Of a stretch of 64,000 bases of DNA, positions 17,507-25,900 are shown piece by piece. Under the pieces are notes generated by a model. The model saw only the letters and a program-made list of their open reading frames with translations. It ran no database searches and was not told the DNA's origin. A program made the translations under genes and the position numbers. This DNA is from Chryseosolibacter histidinae. GTDB lineage: Bacteria > Bacteroidota > Bacteroidia > Cytophagales > Cyclobacteriaceae. The stretch is from assembly GCF_018598225.1 (NCBI RefSeq), contig NZ_JAHESF010000014.1, positions 62,001 through 126,000 of the forward strand. The letters run 5' to 3'. The first letter of the stretch is position 1. Every line of letters starts with the position of its first letter.

Positions 17507-18205
17507 TCACTTAGCTTCGAAGAACGTCGCGCCTTTCTTTTCCGAATCTTTTGCCCAGATCCTAATGTTGTCGATCTTGCCAGAGTCATCGAACGATCCG
17601 AAGCCGATGTAACCTTTGCCGAAGGTTTTGTCGCTGGCCTCCTGGATCAGCTTGCCGTTGAAGAATACCTTGATCGATCCCTGGTCGAGATCTCTTTCGA
17701 TCCTGATGTGTTGCCATTCGCTGTTACCCCAGTCGACGCCTTCGGTGGTGAAGGTGCTGATCTTTTTGCGGGGAGCCTCGTTTACCAGCATGATCTGGTG
17801 GGCGTTGTCATCCATTTTGGTGGCGATGTGTGAGTAGTAGAAGTGCGAAGGATCGGTGAACCCGAACACCACACACATATCGCGATGGCCGTATTCTTTT
17901 CCCGTCTGCAGCAGGTCGGCTTCCAGCACAAAACTGCCGGCCATGGTGTTGCCGATCAGTCCGATGGTATGTGGAGAACGGAACGGTGGCTGATAGTCAC
18001 TGATGCCGGTGAACTCCAGTGCCTTGCCTGTTTTGCCGGCGGAGCTGATCCATTTGGAAGGTTGTGTAAACCGGAATTGTTGCGTGGCGCTGCCTTTTTC
18101 GAAATCTTCTTCGTACACAAGCTTGTATCCCTTTGGCACCTGCTGCGCATAGAATAATGATGGTGCTGCCATCAGGGCGATGACAAATAATGGTTTGAGA
18201 TTCAT
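17507..18205 (-). CDS. Secreted concanavalin-like / DUF1080-type protein
   Basis: 232 residues with a signal peptide (1-20, ending FYAQ). The body is beta-rich, with GYKLVYEEDFEKG at the start, AGSFVLEADLLQTG, SHFYYSHIATKMDDNAHQIMLV, GNSEWQHIRIERDLDQGSIKVFFNGKL (each quoted in part) and GYIGFGSFDDSGKIDNIRIWA at the end. This is the layout of the lectin-like fold in 3-keto-disaccharide hydrolase (DUF1080) and LamG proteins. It is the last gene of the cytochrome/DUF1501 operon; the upstream gene's stop and this ATG touch at 18205. Carbohydrate binding or hydrolysis is inferred from fold and context only. Confidence 0.7.
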   Translation of the reverse strand: MNLKPLFVIALMAAPSLFYAQQVPKGYKLVYEEDFEKGSATQQFRFTQPSKWISSAGKTGKALEFTGISDYQPPFRSPHTIGLIGNTMAGSFVLEADLLQTGKEYGHRDMCVVFGFTDPSHFYYSHIATKMDDNAHQIMLVNEAPRKKISTFTTEGVDWGNSEWQHIRIERDLDQGSIKVFFNGKLIQEASDKTFGKGYIGFGSFDDSGKIDNIRIWAKDSEKKGATFFEAK

Positions 18206-19620
18206 CAGGTTTTTCGTTTATAAGTGATCGTATCGGTGGCGAGCTTCTCGAGCTGGTAATTTCCTGTGTCGGCAACCACTGTGGGTGTCTGCCGGAGATA
18301 TTCCAATACCGCACGACGGCTCATCCTGTTCCTGTATAAATATACCTTTTTCAATTGGTCCATCGCCGCCAGTGTTGCCAGTGTTTGATCAGTGGTTTCC
18401 GTGCCCACGAGATTAAGATATTTCAAGGATCTGAGGTCTTTGATATTGGTCACACCGCGGTCTGTGATACCTGTGTTATTGAGATACAGCACCCGAAGGT
18501 TTGACAACCGGCTCACCATGCGCAACTGTTCATCGGTTATAGCGCTAAATCCAAGATTCATCCACACCACATGGTTACCGAGCTGCACCACGTTTTTGAG
18601 TGTTTCGTCGCTCACGTTTTTTCTGTTCACAAAATTTACCATCCGGTAATTGCTGGTTGCGCTTACCGGAACTACCAGCACGCCTTCTGCTTTGAGCCGG
18701 TCAATGATCTTATTATCAGGCGCACCGATCTCTTCTTCGGGGATCCACGTCTCCTGCACACCTCCCGCCTTGTAGGTGCTCAGGTAGCCGGCGATCTTGT
18801 CGGCATCCGCGAATGCGGCAACGGGCTTATCGAAGCTTGCGCCATCCTTGATCCACGCTCCGATCAGGGCGATCTCCGTGGAGGTGAGCTGAGGTTTTTC
18901 ACTGGGCGGCATGTGATGGTCGTGATCAGGTGGAAGCATGAGCCTGGTGTACAACGTGCTGGAATCGGGTACGCCCGTCACGAGCACGGCTCCCTTCTTT
19001 CCGCCGCGTTCAATATACGCAGGGCCATCGAGGCGAAGCTGGCCTTTTTGTTTTTTGGCGCTGTGACAGGAGTAACACCTCGCCTCAAGCAGAGGTTTGA
19101 TCACATCTCCGTAAAAGATGGCAGCCTTCGGATCTGCAATAGCACCGATCGCATGCGCAGGATCGGTACTTTCAGGATCTTCCGCTTCCGTGAAGGAAAG
19201 ATAACTTTCCCCATGGGTGAGCGAACCACCCCAGTGTCCCGTTGCTGAGAGCAGCACCACCAGTGGCACAAACAACATCACGCGCACCTGCTTGCGCTTG
19301 TCGGGGTTGAGATAAAAAGTCTTCAATTTCCTGCGCAGGAAAAAAAGCAGGGTGGCAAATGCTGCCGTGGCAATGCCAAAGTATTGATGGGCATCCGCCA
19401 GATCATCGTCATAACCTCCCTCCTGCCGAAGCAAATAACCGGTGATGCAGGCAACAATGGATGACACTGCACCAATGAAGAGCCCGGGCTGAACAGCTAT
19501 CTTGAGCTTCGCATACCTCTCGGTGAGCGAAAGACATTCAAAAAGAAAAGCAAGCAACAAGAAGCCGATGGGCAAATGCACGATCAAAGGATGAAACCTT
19601 CCCAACAGCTGTATCATCAC
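18205..19620 (-). CDS. DUF2231-like membrane, c-type cytochrome and leucine-rich-repeat fusion protein
   Basis: 471 residues with three parts. First, a four-helix membrane part (about 10-30, 44-64, 82-97 and 112-127) opening FHPLIVHLPIGFLLLAF, with histidines at 10 and 15 typical of DUF2231. Second, a planctomycete-type cytochrome c segment with haem motif CYSCH at 182-186, KGQLRLD, and HMPPSEKPQLT, which may supply the axial Met. Third, a C-terminal run of leucine-rich repeats (about 345-450: LRVLYLNNTGITDRGV, LKYLNLVGTETTDQTL, LKKVYLYRN). The four-base overlap with the DUF1501 gene shows coupling. Redox or electron-transfer anchoring at the membrane is inference. Confidence 0.8.
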   Translation of the reverse strand: MMIQLLGRFHPLIVHLPIGFLLLAFLFECLSLTERYAKLKIAVQPGLFIGAVSSIVACITGYLLRQEGGYDDDLADAHQYFGIATAAFATLLFFLRRKLKTFYLNPDKRKQVRVMLFVPLVVLLSATGHWGGSLTHGESYLSFTEAEDPESTDPAHAIGAIADPKAAIFYGDVIKPLLEARCYSCHSAKKQKGQLRLDGPAYIERGGKKGAVLVTGVPDSSTLYTRLMLPPDHDHHMPPSEKPQLTSTEIALIGAWIKDGASFDKPVAAFADADKIAGYLSTYKAGGVQETWIPEEEIGAPDNKIIDRLKAEGVLVVPVSATSNYRMVNFVNRKNVSDETLKNVVQLGNHVVWMNLGFSAITDEQLRMVSRLSNLRVLYLNNTGITDRGVTNIKDLRSLKYLNLVGTETTDQTLATLAAMDQLKKVYLYRNRMSRRAVLEYLRQTPTVVADTGNYQLEKLATDTITYKRKT

Positions 19621-21086
19621 GCTACAATTTCGTTGATCACTTTTCCGGCAACATCCGTAAGCCTGAAAGGCCTGCCCTGGAAATGATAGGTAAGCTTTTC
19701 ATGATCGAGGCCCAGCTGGTTCAGGATGGTGGCCTGAACATCGTGCACGGAAACTTTGCCAGTAATGGGATAGTAGCCGATCTCATCGGTCTCGCCCCAG
19801 CTCATTCCTCTTTTGATTCCGCCCCCCGCCATCCAGATGGTGAATGCTTCCACATGATGGTCACGACCCAGGAAGGGGTTGTTCTTATTCTCACGATTTT
19901 CCTGCATGGGTGTACGGCCGAACTCACCTGCCCATACCACGAGTGTTTCTTCCAGCAGGCCGCGTTGTTTCAGGTCCAGCAGCAAGGCACTCATGGGACG
20001 GTCTATTTCCCGGCACTTATTCCTGAAGCCGATATCGATGGCCAGGTTCTCATCTGTGCCATGGCTGTCCCATCCCCAATCGAAAAGTTGTACAAAACGT
20101 ACCCCCTGCTCCACCAGCTTGCGGGCCAGCAGGCAGTTATTGGCAAACGATGATTTTCCCGGCGTTGTACCATAGAGCTGGTGAATGTAGTCGGGCTCGT
20201 TGTTGATGTTCATCACTTCCGGCACTGAGATCTGCATGCGGAACGCCATCTCATATTGTGCGATTCGGGTGAGTGTTTCAGGATCGTTGATCTCGTTGTA
20301 ATGCTCGCGGTTGATGTCGTTGATGGCATCGATGGTCTTGCGTTTGAGGTCGCGGTCCATACCATGTGGATCGCTGAGGTACAACACAGGGTCGCCCTCC
20401 GATCTGCACTGCACACCCTGGTAAACGGAGGGCAGGAAGCCGCTGCCCCAGATGCTTTTTCCGGCATCAGGTGTTTTTCCGCCGGAAGTAAGCACCACGA
20501 AGCCAGGCAGGTTGTTGTTCTCTGCGCCCAGCCCGTACGTGACCCACGAGCCAATGCTCGGCCGCCCCAACCGTGATGTGCCGGTGTGAACAAAGAGCTG
20601 CGCCGGTGCATGGTTGAACTGGTCGGTATAAACGCCTTTTAAGAACGATACTTCATCGGCCACCTGCGCAAAGTGCGGAAGGTGATCAGACACATAAGCG
20701 CCCGCCTGTCCACGCTGCCTGAACTCCGCCTGCGGGCCCAGCATTTTCGGAACACCCCGGATAAAGGCAAACCGCTTGCCTTCCAGCAACGACGGTGGGC
20801 AAAGCTGGTTGTTCAGCTTTTTCAGCTCGGGCTTGTAATCGAACAGCTCGAGCTGCGAAGGCGCGCCGGCCATGTGAAGGAAAATGACACGCTTGGCCTT
20901 GCCGGCAAAGTGCGGAGGCCTCGGCGCCATCGGGTCGGACGCAAGATTGAAGCCCTGCGTTTCTTTGCCACCACAACCACCCAGCATCGATCCAAAAGCA
21001 AATGCACCAAGGCCCATGGCACTCTCCGCCAGAAAATGTCTTCTTGAGATGTTGCGCAGCAGATTGGTTTTATCAAAATTCTCCAT
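19617..21086 (-). CDS. DUF1501 family protein, Tat-exported
   Basis: 489 residues. An N-terminal twin-arginine signal (SRRHFLAES, with a hydrophobic run and a lipobox-like LGGC near residue 38) is followed by the sulfatase-like DUF1501 fold: FLHMAGAPSQLELFDYKP, YVSDHLPHFAQVADEVSFLKG, NHAPAQLFVHTG, RPSIGSWVTYGLG, WDSHG and WAGEFGRTP. In Planctomycetota and Bacteroidota these proteins are encoded next to DUF1549/DUF1553 cytochromes, as here. The activity is uncharacterised. The folded, probably cofactor-loaded protein is likely exported by Tat and lipid-anchored, which is inference from the signal. Confidence 0.88.
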   Translation of the reverse strand: MENFDKTNLLRNISRRHFLAESAMGLGAFAFGSMLGGCGGKETQGFNLASDPMAPRPPHFAGKAKRVIFLHMAGAPSQLELFDYKPELKKLNNQLCPPSLLEGKRFAFIRGVPKMLGPQAEFRQRGQAGAYVSDHLPHFAQVADEVSFLKGVYTDQFNHAPAQLFVHTGTSRLGRPSIGSWVTYGLGAENNNLPGFVVLTSGGKTPDAGKSIWGSGFLPSVYQGVQCRSEGDPVLYLSDPHGMDRDLKRKTIDAINDINREHYNEINDPETLTRIAQYEMAFRMQISVPEVMNINNEPDYIHQLYGTTPGKSSFANNCLLARKLVEQGVRFVQLFDWGWDSHGTDENLAIDIGFRNKCREIDRPMSALLLDLKQRGLLEETLVVWAGEFGRTPMQENRENKNNPFLGRDHHVEAFTIWMAGGGIKRGMSWGETDEIGYYPITGKVSVHDVQATILNQLGLDHEKLTYHFQGRPFRLTDVAGKVINEIVA

Positions 21087-21103
21087 CTTCGATAATGCAT
21101 TTC

Positions 21104-21131
21104 CCGCTGATCCCGCGGATAAACGCAGATA
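21104..21131. repeat. Solo arm, CGCTGAT/CGCAGAT family
   Basis: CCCGCTGATCCCGCGGATAA followed by ACGCAGAT, the same family as the element at 5264-5370. It fills most of the 50-base gap between the stop of the DUF1549/DUF1553 gene (21137) and the start of the DUF1501 gene (21086). Confidence 0.55.
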
Positions 21132-21136
21132 AAATT

Positions 21137-23866
21137 CTATTCTTTCGTAATAACTTCGTCTAAGTTGAGCATCGCGTTAGCAACCACTGTCATTGCCGCC
21201 AGCTCGGGCATGGCTTCCTTTTCGCCGATCAGCTCCATTGATGCCTGATGATCGGTTTTATATTCGGTTAAAGCATCCTGGTATAACCGGTCAAGCACGG
21301 TCAGCTTCGCAGGTGAGAGTTCTCTGAATACCAGCTGCGCATAACCCGCCCGGATCCTTTCTCCGGGGTTGCTGCCGGAAGCCATCATACGTTTCGCGAA
21401 AGCCTTCGCCGCCTCCACATATACCGGATCGTTCAGCGTTACCAGCGCCTGCAGCGGCGTATTGGTGCGGATGCGCCGGCTCAAACATACCTCGCGGCTC
21501 GATCCGTCGAACATCATCATGGAAGGATAAGGGCTCGTACGTTTGATGAACGTGTACACACCACGGCGATACTGATCTTCACCCTCGCTTTGTTTCCAAC
21601 GCGCTCCATTCCAAACCGACTGCCAGATGCCGTCGGGCTGATAGGGCATCACACTGGGACCATACATCTTGTTGCTGAGCAATCCGCTCACAGCGAGCGC
21701 CTGATCTCTCACCTGCTCGGCTGTGAGTCTCACACGCGGACTTCTTGCCAGCCAACGGTTGGCCTGGTCTTTCTGCAACACGTCTGAGGCTACACGCGAA
21801 TCCTGCCGGTACGTGGCAGACATCACCATATCTTTCAATATCTTTTTGATGCTCCAGCCGTGCTCGCTCATCATACGCAGCGCCATCCAGTCGAGCAATG
21901 CGGGGTGCGACGGCGGGGCACCTTGCGTACCAAAATCCTCCAATGTCTCAACGATGCCGTAACCGAACACCTGCTCCCATAACCGGTTCACGATGGTGCG
22001 TGCGGTGAGTGGATTTTCCTTGCTCACCATCCACTGTGCAAAGCCGAGTCTGGTGGCGGGGAACTGTTCCGGGAACGCATTCAACGACCTGGGTACCTGC
22101 GGGGCCACCGGTGTTCCTTTCACCAGCCAGTTGCCGCGTTCAAAGATCGCCGTGGTTCGCGCCTGGTCTTCCGTATTCTCGATCATCACGGGCGTGTTCT
22201 CCACTTTGGTGTTGAGCAGGTGCATGAAGGCCTGCTGAACCGGAGGGAATGCCGGATCCTTTTTTCCGGGAAGGTCATCGCGGAAAGCAAACCACTCGAT
22301 ACCACATACTGATTGTTCCGGACCGATCCTGGTGTTGTTCAGCAGAAAATACAGGTCATGTTGTCCCTGCTGCGGTTTCAACGGCACACTGATCACCTGG
22401 CGGCCTTCGACTTTTTTGAGCGGGGCCCTGGCCAGCACTTCTCCACCGGGGTGGTCTTTCCTGATCTCCATCACACCGCCTTCGTGTTTGGTCCAGTAGT
22501 TCATGACCAGACTCGTTTTGCCGTCGAGCCTGATCTGCTTCAGCCTGGCGCTTCCACCTGACCTGATGCCGAGCCATTTCGTATCGATCAGCTCTCCGTT
22601 CACAAACCGGTCGAAGTCGTGCGGATGATATTTCGGTTCCAGCGTTTTCAGAAAACGGGTCACTTCAGCTTCCTTTTCTTCGCCCGCGTGTTGTTTCACC
22701 CAGTCCCTGATCTGCTGCAATTTCTTTTCGTCTTCCTCCTGGTATGTGCGCAGGTTGGGGTGCTCTCCTTCGGTATCCTCGTCACGGGTGTTATTGAAGA
22801 AGGCCATCGACTTATAGTACTCATCGTGCCTGAACGGATCATAAGGATGGCTGTGACACTGTACACATCCCATGGTGGTGCTCTGCCAAACCTCCCAGGT
22901 GGTGTTGACACGATCGATCAGCGCCGCCACACGAAACTCTTCATCTTCGGTGCCTCCTTCATCGTTGTTCATGGTATTGCGATGAAACGCGGTGGCGATC
23001 AGTTGCTCGTCAGTAGCATTGGGAAGCATATCGCCTGCAAGTTGCTCGAGGGTGAACTGATCAAAAGGTTTGTCTTCGTTGAATGATCTGATCACCCAAT
23101 CGCGGTAGCGCCAGATGCTCCTGTATACATCACGCTCATAGCCTTTCGTGTCTGAGTACCGTGCGAGATCAAGCCACCACGAAGCCCATTTTTCTCCAAA
23201 GTGCGGGGAGGCCAGCAGCTCATTCACAACTTTTTCATAGGCATCGGGGTCTTTGCTGTTGATGAATGCCTGGGCCTGTTCCGGCGTGGGTGGTAATCCG
23301 ACCAGGTCAAGGTAAACCCTTCTGACGAGTGTGGACCTGTCAGCCTGGGGCGATGGTTCCATGTGATGGGCTTCAAGCTTTTCACGGATGAACCGATCGA
23401 TCTCGTTGCCCTGACCCTCTTCGCCCGAGGTACCGAAGCCTGACAGCAATTTTCCGGAGCCAGGAACCTCTACCGGTTTCGGCGCTATGTAAGCCCAGTG
23501 GTCACCCCATTCGGCTCCCTGCTCGATCCATTTTGTGAGGATGGCGATCTCGTTGGCAGACAACGGCTGCTCTTTATAGGGCATCCGTTCTTCGGCATCT
23601 TTCAACGTAAGCCGGCGGATCATCTCGCTTTGCTCGGGGTGGCCGGGGATGATGGCCGGTTTGCCCGATTCAGTGGTATCGAGGGCTTCCTGCCGGAACA
23701 GCACACTGAAACCACCGCTCTGCTTCACACCGCCATGGCAGCTGATACAACGTTTGTTCAGAATAGGCTTTACCTGGGTACTGAAATCGACTTTTTCTTC
23801 GCGACAGCCCCAAAAAAGAACGAGGATCAGGCTAAAAAGGCATATTTTCCTGCTGCACAGCATCAT
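21137..23866 (-). CDS. Planctomycete-type cytochrome c lipoprotein with DUF1549 and DUF1553 (PSD1 type)
   Basis: 909 residues. The lipoprotein signal ends LFWGC (Cys 21). A cytochrome-c-like segment has CISCHG at residues 40-45 and RMPYKEQPLSANEIAIL. It is followed by DUF1549 (about 155-365: DRFIREKLEAH, RRVYLDLVGLPPTPEQ, KWASWWLDLARYSDTKGYE, MGCVQCHSHPYDP with a second CVQCH motif) and DUF1553 (about 600-870: FGYGIVETLEDFGTQG, HPALLDWMALR, SRRIRTNTPLQALVTLNDP). First gene of the operon with the DUF1501, cytochrome-LRR and lectin-like genes. The family is widespread and uncharacterised; a role in extracytoplasmic oxidation of a polymer or small substrate is a common guess, not shown here. Confidence 0.9.
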   Translation of the reverse strand: MMLCSRKICLFSLILVLFWGCREEKVDFSTQVKPILNKRCISCHGGVKQSGGFSVLFRQEALDTTESGKPAIIPGHPEQSEMIRRLTLKDAEERMPYKEQPLSANEIAILTKWIEQGAEWGDHWAYIAPKPVEVPGSGKLLSGFGTSGEEGQGNEIDRFIREKLEAHHMEPSPQADRSTLVRRVYLDLVGLPPTPEQAQAFINSKDPDAYEKVVNELLASPHFGEKWASWWLDLARYSDTKGYERDVYRSIWRYRDWVIRSFNEDKPFDQFTLEQLAGDMLPNATDEQLIATAFHRNTMNNDEGGTEDEEFRVAALIDRVNTTWEVWQSTTMGCVQCHSHPYDPFRHDEYYKSMAFFNNTRDEDTEGEHPNLRTYQEEDEKKLQQIRDWVKQHAGEEKEAEVTRFLKTLEPKYHPHDFDRFVNGELIDTKWLGIRSGGSARLKQIRLDGKTSLVMNYWTKHEGGVMEIRKDHPGGEVLARAPLKKVEGRQVISVPLKPQQGQHDLYFLLNNTRIGPEQSVCGIEWFAFRDDLPGKKDPAFPPVQQAFMHLLNTKVENTPVMIENTEDQARTTAIFERGNWLVKGTPVAPQVPRSLNAFPEQFPATRLGFAQWMVSKENPLTARTIVNRLWEQVFGYGIVETLEDFGTQGAPPSHPALLDWMALRMMSEHGWSIKKILKDMVMSATYRQDSRVASDVLQKDQANRWLARSPRVRLTAEQVRDQALAVSGLLSNKMYGPSVMPYQPDGIWQSVWNGARWKQSEGEDQYRRGVYTFIKRTSPYPSMMMFDGSSREVCLSRRIRTNTPLQALVTLNDPVYVEAAKAFAKRMMASGSNPGERIRAGYAQLVFRELSPAKLTVLDRLYQDALTEYKTDHQASMELIGEKEAMPELAAMTVVANAMLNLDEVITKE

Positions 23867-24012
23867 ATTGTTTAAAAATAGGTCAAAATGCTGTTTAGTG
23901 AAAGCTAAAACGTTTGAACTGGGCGTTTTTTTGAAAAAATGACGATGGAGGGCTATTGCAGGTCAAAAAAGCTGTTTTTGAGGTTATTTCCCCTAAAATT
24001 CGAGGGGTGAGG

Positions 24013-24043
24013 TTTTTATATCCGGAAGGTTTTCCTACTTTTG
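24013..24043 (+). promoter_or_regulatory. Promoter of the rpsF-rpsR-rplI operon
   Basis: TACTTTTG at 24036-24043 is an exact TAnnTTTG -7 box, with TTTT at 24013-24016 (one mismatch to TTTG) 19 bases upstream. Transcription would begin near 24050, about 20 bases before rpsF. The rest of the 203-base gap (23867-24069) is AT-rich and holds a short CCCCT/AGGGG hairpin (23990-24007) but no gene. Confidence 0.6.
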
Positions 24044-24069
24044 CAGGCTCAAAAACTTAACAAATAAGT

Positions 24070-24450
24070 ATGAACAATTACGAGACGGTATTCATTTTAA
24101 ATCCCGTTTTGTCTGAAGATCAGGCAAAGGATACTGTCGAAAAATTCATGAAGGTGTTGAAAAAGGGTAAAGCAGATATCCTCAACACAGAGCAGTGGGG
24201 CTTGAAGAAGATGGCTTATCCCATCAACAAAAAGTCTACTGGCTTCTACAACCTCATCGAATTTGCGGCAGAACCTACCCTCATCAACACACTCGAGACC
24301 GAGTACAGACGGGACGAATCTGTGATGCGCTTCCTCACTACGGTGTTGGACAAGCACGCTGTAACTTACAACGAGCGCAGGCGCAAAGGCGAATTCAAAA
24401 ACAAGGAAAACAGAAAACCTGTTAAAAAAGAGGAGGAGACTTCACGATGA
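24070..24450 (+). CDS. rpsF: 30S ribosomal protein S6
   Basis: 126 residues. The S6 fold begins [23 protein letters not shown] and contains the Trp/Leu/Ala-rich [21 protein letters not shown] and the [13 protein letters not shown] strand. It binds S18 and 16S rRNA in the platform of the small subunit. The C-terminal extension is Lys/Arg/Glu-rich, as in other Bacteroidota. The stop overlaps the rpsR ATG by four bases. Confidence 0.97.
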   Translation: MNNYETVFILNPVLSEDQAKDTVEKFMKVLKKGKADILNTEQWGLKKMAYPINKKSTGFYNLIEFAAEPTLINTLETEYRRDESVMRFLTTVLDKHAVTYNERRRKGEFKNKENRKPVKKEEETSR

Positions 24451-24698
24451 CATTAATGAACGAACCCATCAAGCGCGCAGAGAACAAACCCAAGTACTGC
24501 CGCTTCAAGAAGAACGGTATCAAATATATCGATTACAAGGATCCTGATTTCTTGCTGAAGTTTATCAACGAGCAGGGCAAGATCCTGCCCCGGAGACTCA
24601 CCGGAACAAGCTTGAAATTCCAGAAGAAAGTGGCTCAGGCTGTAAAGCGTGCACGTCACCTGGCTTTGCTTCCTTATGTTGGTGATTCATTGAAGTAA
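24447..24698 (+). CDS. rpsR: 30S ribosomal protein S18
   Basis: 83 residues, normal size. Core motifs are [40 protein letters not shown] and [20 protein letters not shown]. It forms a heterodimer with S6 on 16S rRNA. Translationally coupled to rpsF by the ATGA overlap and followed by rplI after 27 bases. Confidence 0.97.
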   Translation: MTLMNEPIKRAENKPKYCRFKKNGIKYIDYKDPDFLLKFINEQGKILPRRLTGTSLKFQKKVAQAVKRARHLALLPYVGDSLK

Positions 24699-24725
24699 TC
24701 GTTGAACCTTTAAAGACAAACGAAC

Positions 24726-25169
24726 ATGGAAGTAATTTTGAAACAAGACGTTGCAGGACTTGGCTATAAGAACGATATCGTAAAGGTAAAAGCCGGTTAC
24801 GGCAACAATTACCTGATCCCGAATGGTTTTGCCCTGATCGCCAACGATTCGAATAAGCGTCTGGTGAACGAGAACGTTCGTCAGGCTGCCCACAAAGCTG
24901 CAAAGGTGAAACAGGATGCTGAGGCTCTTGCTGCAAAAGTAGGCGACCTCACCATCGAGCTCAAGACCAAAGCCGGTGAAAGCGGAAAGATCTTCGGTGC
25001 TGTTACAGCCCTCCAGATCTCTGACGCCCTGAAGGCAAAAGGTTTCGACATCGACCGCAAGAAAGTGGTCCTGAAAGAAAGCCCCAAACAACTGGGTACT
25101 TACAACGCTGTTCTTGACCTTCACAAAGAGGTGAAGCACGAGATCAAAGTAAAGGTTGTAGGAGAATAG
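24726..25169 (+). CDS. rplI: 50S ribosomal protein L9
   Basis: 147 residues. The N-terminal L9 signature VILKQDVAGLGYKNDIVKVK, AGYGNNYLIPNGFA binds 23S rRNA near the L1 stalk; a long connecting helix (about 45-80) leads to the C-terminal domain with SGKIFGAVT and LKAKGFDIDRKKV. Last gene of the S6-S18-L9 operon. Its stop lies in a GTAAGGA-type repeat arm, which is followed by an intrinsic terminator. Confidence 0.97.
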   Translation: MEVILKQDVAGLGYKNDIVKVKAGYGNNYLIPNGFALIANDSNKRLVNENVRQAAHKAAKVKQDAEALAAKVGDLTIELKTKAGESGKIFGAVTALQISDALKAKGFDIDRKKVVLKESPKQLGTYNAVLDLHKEVKHEIKVKVVGE

Positions 25170-25203
25170 TAGTAAGGAGCAAGAAGTAAGAATTAAGGAG
25201 AAA
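25168..25203. repeat. Solo heptad arm, GTAAGGA family, at the rplI stop
   Basis: Units AGTAGTAAGGAG, CAAGAAGTAAGA, ATTAAGGAG. It begins at the second base of the rplI TAG stop codon (25167-25169). It is directly followed by the rplI terminator hairpin. Confidence 0.55.
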
Positions 25204-25209
25204 TACAGA

Positions 25210-25240
25210 AGAGCCGCCCGGAAACGAGCGGCTCTTTTAT
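25210..25240 (+). terminator. Rho-independent terminator of the rpsF operon
   Basis: A perfect 8-bp stem AGAGCCGC (25210-25217) / GCGGCTCT (25228-25235) with a 10-base loop, followed by TTTTAT. It ends the S6-S18-L9 transcript and lies 22 bases before the stop of the convergent ankyrin gene. Confidence 0.9.
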
Positions 25241-25261
25241 TTGGTAGAATAAGCATCCAAT

Positions 25262-25774
25262 TCAGGATGCGCCAAGTTCAGTGAGGTAGTCGAGCACCTG
25301 TTTTGATCTGTCGCCACCCTGGCGGGCGTGGTGGAGCAGCGTGAGGCCATGGGGGCCTTTGGATGCTTTGAGCTGTGGATAGGCTTCGAGGGTGGCTTTC
25401 ACGATGTCGAATTTACCAAGCATGGCGGCACAGAAGATGTCCATACGGGCTCCTTTTTCGAGCAGGAACTCGGCGATGTCAACACGGCCCATGTGGCCAG
25501 CCCCGCCGATACCGGATTCAAAATCTCCGCCGCCCCAGTCCCAGGTGGCATTGAGCAGGCTGGGCTCCTGCTCGAGCAGCTCTTTCACCCTGGCAAGATC
25601 GCCATGGGACTTGGCCACGAACTCGCGCACCAGCTCAGGCTTGATCGGTTCTTTTTTTTGCATATGATTGTGGATTAACGGTTTGCTGTACACAGGCAGG
25701 GCGATGAGTGACCCTCCTGCTGCGATAAAACTCACCTTCAAAAAGGTTCTGCGGTTGCCGGATGAAGTTTTCAT
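25262..25774 (-). CDS. Ankyrin-repeat protein with Tat-like export signal
   Basis: 170 residues from ATG 25774; the 18 codons upstream in the same frame add nothing signal-like. MKTSSGNRRTFLKVSFIAAGG carries a twin-arginine type signal (RRTFLK followed by a hydrophobic run). The body has about three ankyrin units: SHGDLARVKELLEQEPSLLN, GHMGRVDIAEFLLEKGARMD, AAMLGKFDIVKATLEAYPQL, GLTLLHHARQGGDRSKQVLDYL. Such small exported ankyrin proteins are common in Bacteroidota; they mediate protein contacts, but the partner is unknown. Monocistronic, divergent from the AraC-type gene. Confidence 0.8.
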   Translation of the reverse strand: MKTSSGNRRTFLKVSFIAAGGSLIALPVYSKPLIHNHMQKKEPIKPELVREFVAKSHGDLARVKELLEQEPSLLNATWDWGGGDFESGIGGAGHMGRVDIAEFLLEKGARMDIFCAAMLGKFDIVKATLEAYPQLKASKGPHGLTLLHHARQGGDRSKQVLDYLTELGAS

Positions 25775-25900
25775 AATCGGTTGACGTTTGATGACAAGGC
25801 AAGGATAGGCTCCCGAAAGAAAAATCAACTCCTGATTCGCGAATCAGTACTACAGAATTGGGATTTCATACTTGCTTTAGCTTAGATTCGTAAAGCTTCA

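Noticed and set aside
23990-24007. CCCCT/AGGGG hairpin as a ribosomal-protein leader regulator
   Set aside because: It lies upstream of the -7 box of the rpsF promoter, so it would not be in the rpsF transcript; the stem is only five base pairs.
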